DNA from: Pandoraea thiooxydans
GTDB taxonomy: Bacteria > Pseudomonadota > Gammaproteobacteria > Burkholderiales > Burkholderiaceae
Direction: 5' to 3'
DNA length: 64,000 nt
Assembly: GCF_001931675.1 (NCBI RefSeq)
Contig: NZ_CP014839.1
Coordinates: forward strand, 3,844,001 to 3,908,000
Position 1 is the stretch's first letter, and the number at the start of each line of letters is the position of its first letter. This document shows, one piece after another, positions 63,653 through 64,000 of this stretch. Below the pieces are notes generated by a model. It saw nothing but the letters and a program-made list of their open reading frames with translations. It was not told the DNA's origin and made no database searches. The translations under genes and the position numbers were made by a program.

Positions 63653-64000
63653 TCAACGCTGGCTGACGATGAAGCCTTGCTCGCGCAGCAGGCTGAGCAC
63701 ACCGCGCGGCCCCCCCAGATGCAGCGCGCCGATGGCGACGAACACAGGTTTGTTGGGGTCGGCGATGAACAGCATGCGGGTGACGAACCGGCGATTGCGC
63801 GCGAAAAGAATGCGCTCGTCGATCTCCCGAGCCAGACGCGGCGATTGCCGCACCTGACGGGCCTCGCTTTGCGACCAATCGTAGATCATCTCAGCGTCGC
63901 CCGCGCGCCACAGGCGGTGCAGCTCGTGGAGCTGCTCGATACCGGCCGACGGCGGCAGCGCAAGCTCCTCGGCGACCATCTCGTCCTGCTCGGCACGGCT
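63653..64000 (-). CDS. TraB/GumN family protein, C-terminal part (runs off right edge)
   Basis: The visible 115 codons are the C-terminal part of a minus-strand gene that continues past the window. The pattern EEL...LHELHRLWRAGDAEMIYDW, ERILFARNRRFVTRMLFIADPNKPVFVAIGALHLGGPRGVLSLLREQGFIVSQR is the usual ending of TraB/GumN proteins, where GALHLGG...GVLSLLREQGF carries a conserved His motif. Upstream in-frame codons (SRAEQDE) extend to the edge, so the Met at 63979 is internal. Family role is uncertain (putative metalloprotease-like). It converges on ureG. Confidence 0.85.
   Translation of the reverse strand, partial: SRAEQDEMVAEELALPPSAGIEQLHELHRLWRAGDAEMIYDWSQSEARQVRQSPRLAREIDERILFARNRRFVTRMLFIADPNKPVFVAIGALHLGGPRGVLSLLREQGFIVSQR

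Overview
The window is GC-rich, densely coded DNA from a betaproteobacterium, most probably a member of the Burkholderiaceae (Burkholderia, Paraburkholderia or Pandoraea type). The grounds are the gene order cca / glutathione transferase / NDUFA9-like epimerase / lytic transglycosylase / 5-formyl-THF cyclo-ligase, the run glmS-glmU-ttcA-folB, a monomeric NADP isocitrate dehydrogenase, and a urt-ureDABCEFG locus. The genus cannot be fixed from the sequence alone. No rRNA, tRNA, CRISPR array or intact insertion sequence was seen.

Layout. 0-7 kb: the first bases of an Old Yellow Enzyme-type reductase with a divergent MerR regulator, a class II glutamine amidotransferase, a small exported antigen-like protein, a ClC channel with CBS domains, and isocitrate dehydrogenase. 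6.8-11.1 kb: a phosphoesterase without a signal peptide, then an accessory patch holding a C4-like antisense RNA fold, an orphan 109-aa protein, a decayed second copy of the 3' end of the phosphoesterase gene, a VOC protein and a SagB-type nitroreductase. 11.3-15 kb: a LysR/EamA pair, a lipoprotein and an exported unknown. 15-19.6 kb: a TetR-linked glutathione detoxification module (small ORF, EamA exporter, GST, YghU-type GST, SDR). 19.6-20.3 kb: a VapBC toxin-antitoxin pair with a perfect operator palindrome. 20.5-24.2 kb: an MFS transporter, cupin and L-2-haloacid dehalogenase opposite a LysR gene. 24.2-31.7 kb: core genes (yqhA-like, glmS, glmU, ttcA, folB, pteridine-reductase-like SDR, MidA-like methyltransferase, DUF2905). 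31.8-35 kb: RpiR regulator, class III aminotransferase and a beta-keto acid cleavage enzyme. 35-42 kb: OpgC-like protein, cca, GST, NDUFA9-like protein, lytic transglycosylase and 5-formyl-THF cyclo-ligase.

From about 42 kb to the right end the theme is nitrogen salvage. A MarR gene faces pxpBCA (5-oxoprolinase). An AEC carrier faces a LysR gene, followed by pyrrolidone-carboxylate peptidase. An M81 peptidase and an omega-aminotransferase face a MocR regulator. Last come the urea ABC transporter urtABCDE and urease ureDABCEFG. The urt promoter region has a textbook sigma-54 element (TGGCAC-N5-TTGCC) and, about 87 bp upstream of the predicted start, a 17-bp NtrC-like site. Urea uptake and hydrolysis are therefore probably switched on together by nitrogen limitation. 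A TraB/GumN gene runs off the right edge.

The most notable signals are the C4-like RNA patch bounded by a duplicated gene end, the RpiR-aminotransferase-BKACE cassette with a 15-bp-arm operator, the MocR-controlled aminotransferase/M81 pair, and the sigma-54/NtrC control of the urea locus.
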